From contig CAZNAO010000028.1 of NCBI GenBank assembly GCA_964571295.1, positions 1 to 12,761 of the forward strand: 12,761 nt of DNA, in the 5' to 3' direction. The first letter of the stretch is position 1, and each line of letters begins with the position of its first letter. This DNA comes from UBA922 sp964571295 (GTDB lineage Bacteria; Patescibacteriota; Patescibacteriia; Magasanikbacterales; UBA922). Shown here in pieces: positions 5,453-12,667 of this stretch. The position numbers were made by a program, and so were the translations under genes. The notes under the pieces are model-generated. The model was not told the DNA's origin and did not search any database. It was given only the letters and a program-made list of their open reading frames with translations.

Positions 5453-6652
5453 ATGAAACTTCGTTCTATTACACAAGTCAAAGACCTTGCAGGAAAACGA
5501 GTTCTGGTTCGGGTCGATTACAATGTGCCGATTTCCAAAAAAGGAAAGGTGGAAGAAACCTATCGGATCGCAGCCTCTCTTCCGACTATTGAATTGTTGT
5601 TAGAACACAAAGCTCGCGTCATTCTCGTCACGCATATCGGCCGCCCGGGCGGCCGTGTGGTAAAAGAATTGAGAGTTGATCCGGTCGCAAAAGTACTGGA
5701 GCGTGTATTAAAGAAAAAGGTGAAGATCATCCGCACGAAAGACTGGTCAGACATGACCTCAATCGAAAAAGTCGCGGCAGCCATAAAACCAGGAGGTATC
5801 GCGCTCTGCGACAATGTTCGTTTTGCCGAAGGCGAGGAAAAAAATGCAGCATATTTTTCAAAAGAACTCGCGTCCCTCGCTGACATATTTGTGCTTGATG
5901 GTTTTGGGGTGGCACACCGTATGAGTCCGTCGGTAACAGGCGTTGCCGACTATATTCCGTCTTACGCGGGTCTGCTTCTTGAGAGAGAAATCAAGGGTTT
6001 GTCTCAGGCGCTCGAAGCTCCAAAAAAAGGAAGTGTACTCGTAATCGGAGGGGCGAAGATGGAAACCAAGCTGCCCGTGATTTCGCATCTCAGAAAGAAA
6101 GTCGAAACGATTCTGACCGGCGGCGGCATCGTGAATACGTATTTGAAATCGCGCGGATTTGGGATCGGTTCTTCGATCGTCGACGCAACACTTCTCAAAG
6201 AAGCCAAAAAGCTCGAAAAAGAGCATCCGGTTTTATGGCCGGTTGATTTGGTGGTCGGTCGGAAGGACGGGTCGGATGCGCGTGTGGTCACAATTGGCGA
6301 CAGACCTTTTTCAATCTGTAACGATGGTGAAGCTATATTTGATATCGGACCCAAAACCATCAGACGATATGCAGGATATATGAAAACTGCAACGACCATT
6401 ATCTGGAACGGTGCGATGGGTTACTTCGAACAAAAACCCTACGATACAGGGACGCTCGCAATCGCACGGTTGGTTGCCGCACGGTCACAAGGTGAGGCAT
6501 TCGGAGTTGTTGGAGGGGGTGAAACGATCCAGGCATTGCGTATGGTGAAAATGGAGGACATGGTCGATCTGGTTTCAACCGGTGGCGGAGCAATGCTCGA
6601 ATTTTTAGCAGGCGAAAGTTTGCCAGGAGTGAAGATGGTAAGTAAAAAGTAA
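5453..6652 (+). CDS. pgk: phosphoglycerate kinase
   Basis: Transfers phosphate from 1,3-bisphosphoglycerate to ADP, the first ATP-yielding step of glycolysis. It has 399 aa, typical of bacteria. N-domain substrate residues: VRVDYNVP (19-26), R38 in TYRIAAS, HIGRPGG (61-67), R123 in CDNVRF and R156 in DGFGVAHR. C-domain nucleotide site: GGAKMETK (199-206, K202), GGGIVNTYL (223-231), DIGPKT (297-302), WNGAMGYFE (318-326), GGGET (355-359) and STGGGAMLEFLAGE. Two departures: WNGAMG where WNGPMG is usual, and GGGE where the Mg-ATP-binding Asp (GGGD) is usual. It still looks intact. ATG 5453 has no Shine-Dalgarno and lies directly after a tandem repeat. It is probably co-transcribed with gap, since no strong promoter is visible in the 102-base gap. 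Confidence 0.97.
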   Translation: MKLRSITQVKDLAGKRVLVRVDYNVPISKKGKVEETYRIAASLPTIELLLEHKARVILVTHIGRPGGRVVKELRVDPVAKVLERVLKKKVKIIRTKDWSDMTSIEKVAAAIKPGGIALCDNVRFAEGEEKNAAYFSKELASLADIFVLDGFGVAHRMSPSVTGVADYIPSYAGLLLEREIKGLSQALEAPKKGSVLVIGGAKMETKLPVISHLRKKVETILTGGGIVNTYLKSRGFGIGSSIVDATLLKEAKKLEKEHPVLWPVDLVVGRKDGSDARVVTIGDRPFSICNDGEAIFDIGPKTIRRYAGYMKTATTIIWNGAMGYFEQKPYDTGTLAIARLVAARSQGEAFGVVGGGETIQALRMVKMEDMVDLVSTGGGAMLEFLAGESLPGVKMVSKK

Positions 6653-6786
6653 AAAGATTGGAGAAGAGGATCTACACAGTGTATATTTTTTGAGATAATT
6701 TTTTCTATCCACACCTCAAGAGAGAATAAAGCATTATTTTGTGTTATACTTCTCGCATTGGATATTTTATTTTGACTTTTTACTTT
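6646..6786. repeat. AT-rich inverted repeat flanking the pgk/SIMPL-gene spacer
   Basis: AAAGTAAAAAG (6646-6656), across the pgk stop codon, is matched exactly by its reverse complement CTTTTTACTTT (6776-6786), 20 bases before the next start codon. Looser copies (CTTTTAACTTTTT) follow the right arm. The 154-base spacer otherwise holds a promoter-like TATACT and a weak TACA/TGTA hairpin followed by six Ts (about 6672-6687). Low sequence complexity makes chance partly responsible. Confidence 0.45.
6742..6750 (+). promoter_or_regulatory. promoter of the SIMPL gene, extended -10
   Basis: TGT followed by TATACT (6745-6750), with no recognisable -35 at 16-18 bases. The predicted start near 6757 gives a leader of about 50 bases, ending in the T-rich right arm of the inverted repeat. 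Confidence 0.55.
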
Positions 6787-6806
6787 AGACTTTTAACTTT
6801 TTGTGT

Positions 6807-7721
6807 ATGCCTGTCAAAAAATCATTCGCTCGTCCAGTCGCAGATGAGCAGCCGGCAATGCCGGTGATAACACCGGCACCGGTACGTACCATGGGATCTG
6901 AGCGCTCCACAGGGTGCTGTGCTGATGGAAAATGCGAACGCCCCCATCATGCGTGGTGTGGATGGGTAGGAAAAAAACTCTTAACTACGTTTGTCGGAAT
7001 TTTGATTGTGTACCTCATCGTATTTTTGGGAGTCCTTATCAGAAATGAGATCAAGAAGTATAATTATGTAGGAAAAGCTCCGACCATGGAGAGAACTATC
7101 CGCCTGGAAGGTGAAGGAAAGGTAAGTGTAAAGCCTGATATCGCGATGACTACTATGGGGGTCACGACTGAGGCAGCAACCGTGGCAGAAGCACAGACAA
7201 AAAATACTGAAACCGTGAACAATCTGATCTCTCGAATCAAGCAGATCGGAATCGATGCAGCTGACATTCAGACCAAGGATTATTCAGTATATCCGGTATA
7301 CAACTACCCAGAAGGCGGAAGTCCGGTACTTCGCGGATACACGATCAGTCAGAACGTTGAAGTGAAAATCAGAAATCTCGAAAAAGCAAATCAGGTGATC
7401 GCACTTGCTGGGGAAGTGGGCGCGACCAATGTAAACGGACTTCAGTTTACCGTTGATGATAAAGATGCATATCTTGATGAAGCCCGGATGGAAGCTCTGA
7501 AGAAGGTTTCCGAAAAAGCATCAACCCTTTCAGGTATGCTCGGGCTCGATCTTGCATCAATCGTATCATATGACGAATATGAGATGAGTGCGAATCCATA
7601 TATGTATGCAGAGCGTTCCTATGCAGCGATGGATAGTATGGGAGGCGGCGCTGCACCTCAAATTGAGGTGGGGACCGAGGATATTGTATTGCGTGTAGGG
7701 GTCACCTTTGAACTCAAATAA
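6807..7721 (+). CDS. membrane-anchored SIMPL (DUF541/YggE-like) domain protein with Cys/His-rich head
   Basis: 304 aa in three parts. Residues 1-55 are Pro-rich, then Cys/His-rich: C37, C38, C43, H47, H48 and C51 (GCCADGKCERPHHAWCGW). One membrane helix follows at about 58-79 (LLTTFVGILIVYLIVFLGVL). A SIMPL domain spans about 96-304, beginning IRLEGEGKVSVKPDIAMTTMGV, with YTISQNVEVKIRNLEKA in the middle and IVLRVGVTFELK at the end. By the positive-inside rule (KK before, RNEIKK after) orientation is not clear-cut, but the SIMPL domain is normally outside the cytoplasm. Family function is poorly defined; YggE is linked to oxidative-stress tolerance and other members to signalling or oligomeric envelope structures. 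The Cys/His head could bind a metal. The frame opens at TTG 6801; ATG 6807 is the better start. It sits between pgk and eno with its own promoter and terminator, so no glycolytic role is implied. Confidence 0.88.
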   Translation: MPVKKSFARPVADEQPAMPVITPAPVRTMGSERSTGCCADGKCERPHHAWCGWVGKKLLTTFVGILIVYLIVFLGVLIRNEIKKYNYVGKAPTMERTIRLEGEGKVSVKPDIAMTTMGVTTEAATVAEAQTKNTETVNNLISRIKQIGIDAADIQTKDYSVYPVYNYPEGGSPVLRGYTISQNVEVKIRNLEKANQVIALAGEVGATNVNGLQFTVDDKDAYLDEARMEALKKVSEKASTLSGMLGLDLASIVSYDEYEMSANPYMYAERSYAAMDSMGGGAAPQIEVGTEDIVLRVGVTFELK

Positions 7722-7737
7722 TACGGAAGTAATGATT

Positions 7738-7766
7738 CAAAAACGGCCTTTTCAAGGCTGTTTTTG
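7738..7766 (+). terminator. Rho-independent terminator after the SIMPL gene
   Basis: CAAAAACGGCCTT (7738-7750) pairs with AAGGCTGTTTTTG (7754-7766), 13 bp with one wobble and a 3-base loop. The T-run is part of the stem and continues as TTTGG. The eno -10 begins only three bases later. Confidence 0.85.
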
Positions 7767-7777
7767 TTTGGTATACT
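7749..7777 (+). promoter_or_regulatory. eno-gpmI-gpmI promoter, extended -10
   Basis: TGG followed by TATACT (7772-7777). A possible -35, TTTTCA (7749-7754), at 17 bases falls in the loop of the preceding terminator. The predicted start near 7784 leaves a leader of about 20 bases before ATG 7804. Confidence 0.6.
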
Positions 7778-7803
7778 TGACTCACTTGTAATTGATATTT
7801 TGT

Positions 7804-9060
7804 ATGAAAAAAAATGCTATTAAAGACGTGCGCGCACGAGAAATTCTTGATTCACGCGGCAATCCGACCATTGAGACGGTCGTGGTACTGGAGGATGGAA
7901 GTAGAGGTAAGGCCGCGGTGCCTAGCGGAGCATCGACTGGTACGCATGAAGCGATTGAGCTCCGTGATGGGGGTGTCCGGTATCATGGAAAAGGAGTTTT
8001 GAAAGCAGTGAAAAATGTACATACGAGTATCAGGAAAGCATTGGTCGGAAAAAACGCTTATGATCAGCGCGCGATTGACGGAATCATGCTGGAACTCGAT
8101 GGCACGGCAGCAAAGAAAAAAATGGGTGCAAACGCGATTCTTTCGGTATCGCTCGCGGTTGTGCGCGCATCTGCTCTCTCAAGAAAAAAACCAGTATACG
8201 CATATATACGTGAAGCATTTTCACTCAAAGAAAAAAAATTCAGAATGCCGGTCGCGACCATGAATATTTTGAATGGTGGAAGGCATGCGAATAACAATCT
8301 TACCTGTCAGGAATTCATGATTATTCCGATACATAAAAAAATGAAAGAGCGGGTGCGCATCGGGTCAGAGGTATTTCACAGCCTCAAAGATTTGCTCAGT
8401 CAAAAAGGCCTTGCGACTGGAGTGGGAGATGAGGGCGGTTTTGCGCCCAATTTGCCGAATAATGAGCGCGCATTACAGCTCATCATGAAAGCAATCCAGG
8501 CTGCAGGATATGCCCCAGGGAGACAGGTGTGTCTAGGGCTTGACATTGCGTCGTCAGAGTTTTACCGGGGTGGAAAGTATTATCTTGAAGGGCCTAAAAA
8601 TCCGGTTTCTCCTGAGACAGTTATTGCAACGCTCGACGGGTGGGTCAAACGATATCCGATTCTATTTCTTGAAGATGGACTTGCGGAAGACGATTGGAAA
8701 AATTGGAAAGTATTGACGAAGAAACTGGGGAACAGAGTATCTCTGGTCGGAGATGATTTGTTTGTGACCAATGTCGAACGATTATCGAAAGGAATTACCG
8801 AAGGCGTGGCGAATTCCATTTTAATCAAAGTGAATCAGATTGGTAGTCTGACTGAAACTATTGATGCGATTGAATTAGCAAGAAAACATGGATATACAAT
8901 CGCGGTTTCGCACCGGTCAGGAGAGACCGGCGACACTTTTATTGCCGATCTTGCGGTAGCGGTAAATTCAGAATTTATCAAGACTGGTTCCCTGTCACGC
9001 TCAGAGCGGGTAGAGAAATATAACCGGTTGATGGAAATAGAAGAAGAGCTTGGGTTATAA
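7804..9060 (+). CDS. eno: enolase (phosphopyruvate hydratase)
   Basis: Interconverts 2-phosphoglycerate and phosphoenolpyruvate with Mg. It has 418 aa, slightly shorter than the usual 425-435. Catalytic and metal residues are complete: S42 loop (VPSGASTGTHEA), H161, E170 (CQEFM), E210 (GDEGGFAPNL), D247 (GLDIASSEFY), E290 (FLEDGLAEDDW), D317 (VGDDLF), K342 (ILIKVNQIGSLTET), H370-R371-S372 (AVSHRSGETGDT) and K393 (FIKTGSLSRSERVEKYNRL). Two loops differ from common enolases: GGRHANNN where GG(E/A)HADNN is usual, and NSEFIKTG where (A)GQIKTG is usual. Both changes flank, but do not remove, active residues. The frame opens at TTG 7792, but ATG 7804 fits the family N terminus. No Shine-Dalgarno. 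It is followed at 8 bases by gpmI, so they are probably one transcript. Confidence 0.98.
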   Translation: MKKNAIKDVRAREILDSRGNPTIETVVVLEDGSRGKAAVPSGASTGTHEAIELRDGGVRYHGKGVLKAVKNVHTSIRKALVGKNAYDQRAIDGIMLELDGTAAKKKMGANAILSVSLAVVRASALSRKKPVYAYIREAFSLKEKKFRMPVATMNILNGGRHANNNLTCQEFMIIPIHKKMKERVRIGSEVFHSLKDLLSQKGLATGVGDEGGFAPNLPNNERALQLIMKAIQAAGYAPGRQVCLGLDIASSEFYRGGKYYLEGPKNPVSPETVIATLDGWVKRYPILFLEDGLAEDDWKNWKVLTKKLGNRVSLVGDDLFVTNVERLSKGITEGVANSILIKVNQIGSLTETIDAIELARKHGYTIAVSHRSGETGDTFIADLAVAVNSEFIKTGSLSRSERVEKYNRLMEIEEELGL

Positions 9061-9068
9061 AATTCTGT

Positions 9069-10646
9069 ATGGCAAAAAAAACAAAAACCCAATCAGAAAA
9101 TACATTTTCCCCGACCGTCCTCATCATTCTCGATGGATTTGGGCTAGCACCTCCAAAAAATCAAGGCAATGCGATTACCTCGAAAACTGCTCCGAATATT
9201 TTCGGATACATGAAAAAATACCCGACGTCAAAATTGAAAACGTATGGAGAACATGTAGGATTGTTTCCGGGGCAACGGGGAAATTCGGAGGCAGGACATT
9301 TGAATATCGGAGCCGGACGCATTGTGAAACAGGATCTCGTCGCTATCTCGGACACCATCCATGATGGCACATTTTTCAAAAATGAAGCGTTCAAACAAGC
9401 GATTTTTCATGCAAAAAAATACAAATCAGCGGTGCATCTCATGGGACTTCTGACTGATGGAAATTCAGCGCACTCGTATCCGGAACATCTATACGCATTG
9501 CTTGAGCTCTGCCGCAGAGAAGAAATGAAAGAAGTCTATGTCCACTTGTTCACCGACGGACGAGACTCTGGTCCACATGCGGCAGCAACCTATCTCCATG
9601 AACTTCGGGGGCACATGCTGCATACGGAAAAAATCGCAACCATAATGGGGCGTCTGTATGGCATGGATCGAAACAAAATTTGGGAACGAACTAAGGAAGC
9701 ATATGAAGCGATCACGATGGGGCGGGGGCACGCGGTCACCAGTGCCGAAGAAGCGCTGGAACAGGCATATAACCGTGGGGAAACTGACGAATTCATCACC
9801 CCAACTGTCATGGTTGATGCGAAAGGAAAACCGGTAGGTACGGTCAAGGATCATGATGTCATTATATTCTTCAATGCCAGGTCCGATCGTGCCCGCCAGA
9901 TCACCAAAGCTTTTGTGCAGGAAGATTTCAATAAGAAAAATCCAGGAGCATTCAGGCGGGTAAAAATTCCCAAAAATATACGATTTGTTGCGCTCACCGA
10001 TTTTGGTCCTGATCTTGAAAAGATTCTGACCGCGTTTCCGTCACCCGACGTCTACAATACGCTTCCGCTCGCACTTTCACATCTGACCCAGCTGTATATA
10101 GCCGAGTCAGAGAAGTATGCCCATGTCACGTATTTTATCAATGGAGGATACGCAGATCCGGTCAATGGAGAAGACCGCATAAAAATAGAATCGAAGACGG
10201 TTGCCCATCATGATGAAAAGCCTCAGATGGCAGCGCGTGAGATTACCAAAAAAGTTTTGGGCTTCATGAAAAAAGATATGTACGAATTCTATTGTATCAA
10301 TTATGCGAATGCGGACATGATCGGGCACACCGAGAATTTCAAGGCAGCGTGTATCGGTGTTGCGACGCTTGATGAATGTGTTGCGGAGATCGTCCAAGAA
10401 ACTCTGGTCCATAATGGACAAGTGCTGATTGTTGCGGATCATGGAAACGCAGAAGAAATGAAAGATCTCAAAACCGGTGAAGTGGATACCGAACACAGTC
10501 TCAATCCGGTGCCCTGTATTCTGATCAGAAATACGACCAAAGGAATTAAACTAAAAGATGGAATTCTTGCCGACGTAGCGCCTACGATTATCAAAATGAT
10601 CGGAGGACGTCAGCCTCAGGAAATGACCGGTAAACCTCTCGTGTAA
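9069..10646 (+). CDS. gpmI: 2,3-bisphosphoglycerate-independent phosphoglycerate mutase, divergent copy
   Basis: Alkaline-phosphatase-superfamily enzyme that moves phosphate between C3 and C2 of glycerate using two metals (usually Mn) and a phosphoserine. It has 525 aa, the normal length. Phosphatase-domain residues are all present: D22 (ILDGFG), nucleophile S73 (GNSEAGHLNIGAGR), D416 and H420 (NADMIGH), D457-H458 (VADHGNAEE) and H476 (EHSLNPVP). Substrate-domain residues: H135 (DGNSAHS), R165-D166 (TDGRDSG), R195, R201 (MDRNKIWER), R271 and R274 (FNARSDRARQ), and K349 (SEKYAHVTYF). It deviates from the family at several motif-edge positions: GQRGNSEAGH (usually GQMGNSEVGH), GRLYGMDR (usually GRYYAMDR) and FNARSD (usually FNFRPD). 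A polar 14-residue N-terminal extension is also present. It is the middle gene of eno-gpmI-gpmI, four bases before the second copy. Confidence 0.95.
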   Translation: MAKKTKTQSENTFSPTVLIILDGFGLAPPKNQGNAITSKTAPNIFGYMKKYPTSKLKTYGEHVGLFPGQRGNSEAGHLNIGAGRIVKQDLVAISDTIHDGTFFKNEAFKQAIFHAKKYKSAVHLMGLLTDGNSAHSYPEHLYALLELCRREEMKEVYVHLFTDGRDSGPHAAATYLHELRGHMLHTEKIATIMGRLYGMDRNKIWERTKEAYEAITMGRGHAVTSAEEALEQAYNRGETDEFITPTVMVDAKGKPVGTVKDHDVIIFFNARSDRARQITKAFVQEDFNKKNPGAFRRVKIPKNIRFVALTDFGPDLEKILTAFPSPDVYNTLPLALSHLTQLYIAESEKYAHVTYFINGGYADPVNGEDRIKIESKTVAHHDEKPQMAAREITKKVLGFMKKDMYEFYCINYANADMIGHTENFKAACIGVATLDECVAEIVQETLVHNGQVLIVADHGNAEEMKDLKTGEVDTEHSLNPVPCILIRNTTKGIKLKDGILADVAPTIIKMIGGRQPQEMTGKPLV

Positions 10647-10650
10647 CCAT

Positions 10651-12228
10651 ATGAATCGCCCAAGACCAACAGTACTTGCTATCCTAGACGGATGGGGAGT
10701 AGCCCCGCCTAGTGACGGCAATGCAATCTACCACGCCGAAACTCCAAACATGGACCGGTTTGTCCATGAATATCCGGCAATGTCCTTATACGCTTCGGGA
10801 AACGAAGTGGGATTGTCGTATGGAGAAATGGGAAATTCAGAAGTCGGGCATCTCAATATCGGAGCCGGACGCGTATACTACCAAACCTTTCCTCGAATCA
10901 ATAAAACTATCATCGACGGTACATTTTTTCAAAACAAAGCCTTCCTTGCTGCACACGAACAGGTGATGTCGCATAAATCATCGTTGCATCTGATTGGCCT
11001 CGTAAGTCCAGGAAATGTACATGCAAGCCAGGAGCACCTCTATACATTATTGGAATTTGCAAAGAAAAATAAAATTAAAAAAGTATACATCCATGTGATT
11101 CTCGACGGACGTGATACCCTCTATAATTCAGGTAAAGATTTTGTCTTGAAATTAGAGGAAAAAATCAAAAAAATTGGTGTCGGCGAAATCGCATCACTTT
11201 CGGGTCGGTACTATGCCATGGATCGTGACAATCGTTGGGATCGTATCGAACGCGCATATCGCGCTATGGCCGAAGGGGTTGCAGAAGCGTATTTCAAAGA
11301 TCCGCTCGAAGCGATCGAAGCGTCATATGAGAAACAGGTATATGACGAGGAATTCATTCCGGTCGTTATTGGTAAAGAAGGAAAACCGACTGCACGAATC
11401 GAGTCAGGAGACGCAGTGATCTTCTTCAATTTTCGTCCTGACCGTGCACGACAATTGACCAAAGCATTTGTCTTGCCGGGCTTCGATAAATTCAAGCGTG
11501 ATTACTTGAAAAATTTATTATTCGTCACCATGACCGAATACGAAAAAGAAATTCCGGTCGTGGTCGCATATCCGCCAGTTGTGGTACACAATTGTCTTGC
11601 TGAAGTATTGAGTAAAGCGGGGTTGACGCAATTCCATGTCGCGGAAACAGAGAAATATGCCCATATTACGTTCTTTTTGAATGGTACCGTCGAAGATCCG
11701 TTTGAAGGGGAAGACCGTGCGATCATTCCCTCACCCAATGTCTCGTCGTATGATAAAGCCCCGGAAATGTCCGCTCCTGAAATCACCAAAAAAACAATTG
11801 AAGCGATCGAATCTGATAAATATGATGTGATCCTCCTGAATTTTGCGAACGCGGACATGGTGGGACACACCGGCGATCGCGATGCTACGATCAAAGGGTG
11901 TGAAGCGATCGACAAGGGGCTCGGAAAAATCGCGGAATATGTCAAAGCAAAAGGCGGAGTGTTATTGATCACGGCGGATCACGGGAATGCGGAAGAAGTG
12001 GTCAACTTGAAGACCGGGGAAAAAGATAAAGAACACAGCAACAACCCGGTACCGTTTCTCATCATTGGTGAACAATTTCGCGGGCTTGCCGGTCCTGCCG
12101 GAGACCCACCTGAAGGAGATCTCAGCCTGGTGCACCCGGTCGGAATTCTTGCCGACGTGGCGCCGACCATATTGAAGATTTTGGGAATTGAACAGCCTCC
12201 TGAGATGACAGGAAGACCTCTCATATAA
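10651..12228 (+). CDS. gpmI: 2,3-bisphosphoglycerate-independent phosphoglycerate mutase, canonical-looking copy
   Basis: Second paralogue, also 525 aa, four bases after the first. Motifs are closer to the family consensus: D13 (ILDGWG), S63 (GEMGNSEVGHLNIGAGR), H124 (GNVHASQEHL), R154-D155 (LDGRDT), R186 and R192 (SGRYYAMDRDNRWDR), R262 and R265 (FNFRPDRARQ), K335 (TEKYAHITFF), D402 and H406 (NFANADMVGHT), D443-H444 (TADHGNAEE) and H462 (EHSNNPVPF). The substrate loop reads SPGNVHAS where SDGGVHSH is usual. A proline/glycine-rich insert (GLAGPAGDPPEGD, about 478-490) lies near the C terminus and is absent from the first copy, which instead has the longer N terminus; hence the equal lengths are coincidental. 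No Shine-Dalgarno. Since both copies keep every catalytic residue, neither is obviously dead. Confidence 0.96.
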   Translation: MNRPRPTVLAILDGWGVAPPSDGNAIYHAETPNMDRFVHEYPAMSLYASGNEVGLSYGEMGNSEVGHLNIGAGRVYYQTFPRINKTIIDGTFFQNKAFLAAHEQVMSHKSSLHLIGLVSPGNVHASQEHLYTLLEFAKKNKIKKVYIHVILDGRDTLYNSGKDFVLKLEEKIKKIGVGEIASLSGRYYAMDRDNRWDRIERAYRAMAEGVAEAYFKDPLEAIEASYEKQVYDEEFIPVVIGKEGKPTARIESGDAVIFFNFRPDRARQLTKAFVLPGFDKFKRDYLKNLLFVTMTEYEKEIPVVVAYPPVVVHNCLAEVLSKAGLTQFHVAETEKYAHITFFLNGTVEDPFEGEDRAIIPSPNVSSYDKAPEMSAPEITKKTIEAIESDKYDVILLNFANADMVGHTGDRDATIKGCEAIDKGLGKIAEYVKAKGGVLLITADHGNAEEVVNLKTGEKDKEHSNNPVPFLIIGEQFRGLAGPAGDPPEGDLSLVHPVGILADVAPTILKILGIEQPPEMTGRPLI

Positions 12229-12259
12229 GTCCCAAGTTCAAATTCAAAAAGTATAAATA

Positions 12260-12280
12260 AAATGTCAAATTATGACATTT
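12260..12280 (+). other. hairpin over the start codon of the four-helix-bundle gene
   Basis: AAATGTCA (12260-12267) and TGACATTT (12273-12280) form a perfect 8-bp stem with loop AATTA. The ATG at 12272 lies at the loop-stem junction, so folding would hide it. It could limit translation or form the base of a transcript end; no T-run long enough for a good terminator follows. Confidence 0.5.
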
Positions 12281-12667
12281 GTGAAAGGAGGGAAGGTATA
12301 TGATTTACAAGAACGAACTGCACGGTTTGGTGAATTAGTAATTGAATTTGTTCAGAAATTACCCAAAGATGAAATATCGAAAAGACTAGTACCGCAGTTA
12401 GTGGGTGCCGCAACAGCGGTGGGGGCTAATTATTACGAAGCAGATTGTGCTGAAAGTAATAAAGATTTTATACATAAAATGTCAATAGGGAATAAGGAAG
12501 TAAAAGAGTCAAAATACTTCATACGCATGTGTGCAAAAGCATATCCGACACATATCGCAGAAGCTCGAAAGATTTGGAAAGAAGCGCATGAATTAAACTG
12601 TATTTTTAGTACGATTATCAAGAAAGCAAAAGAGACCCAAAATAAAAAAGATATCCTTGGAGGATAA
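12272..12667 (+). CDS. four-helix-bundle protein (23S rRNA intervening-sequence protein family)
   Basis: 131 aa, matching the S23/IVP four-helix-bundle family first found inside 23S rRNA insertions and very common in CPR genomes; its function is unknown. Family landmarks: YDLQERTARFGELVIEFVQKLPKDE (helix 1), then SKRLVPQLVGAATAVGANYYEADCAESNKDF (helix 2, with the V-G-A-N-Y-x-E-A-x signature), IHKMSIGNKEVKESKYFIRMC (helix 3) and the final helix around EAHELNCIFSTIIKKAKE. The start is uncertain. ATG 12272 gives MTFVKGGKVYDLQERT, and GTG 12281 is an alternative. AGGAGGG (12286-12292) lies inside the frame. Unlike the rest of the window it is AT-rich (many AAA and ATA codons). It has no rRNA around it, but inverted repeats flank it, which fits a mobile or inserted cassette. 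Confidence 0.9.
   Translation: MTFVKGGKVYDLQERTARFGELVIEFVQKLPKDEISKRLVPQLVGAATAVGANYYEADCAESNKDFIHKMSIGNKEVKESKYFIRMCAKAYPTHIAEARKIWKEAHELNCIFSTIIKKAKETQNKKDILGG

Noticed and set aside
12300..12338. 12-aa ORF from the ATG at 12300 with a perfect AGGAGGG seven bases upstream
   Set aside because: It is out of frame with the four-helix-bundle protein, whose family N terminus (YDLQERT) is already encoded in the main frame here. The SD-like bases also encode KGGK, so coincidence is likely.
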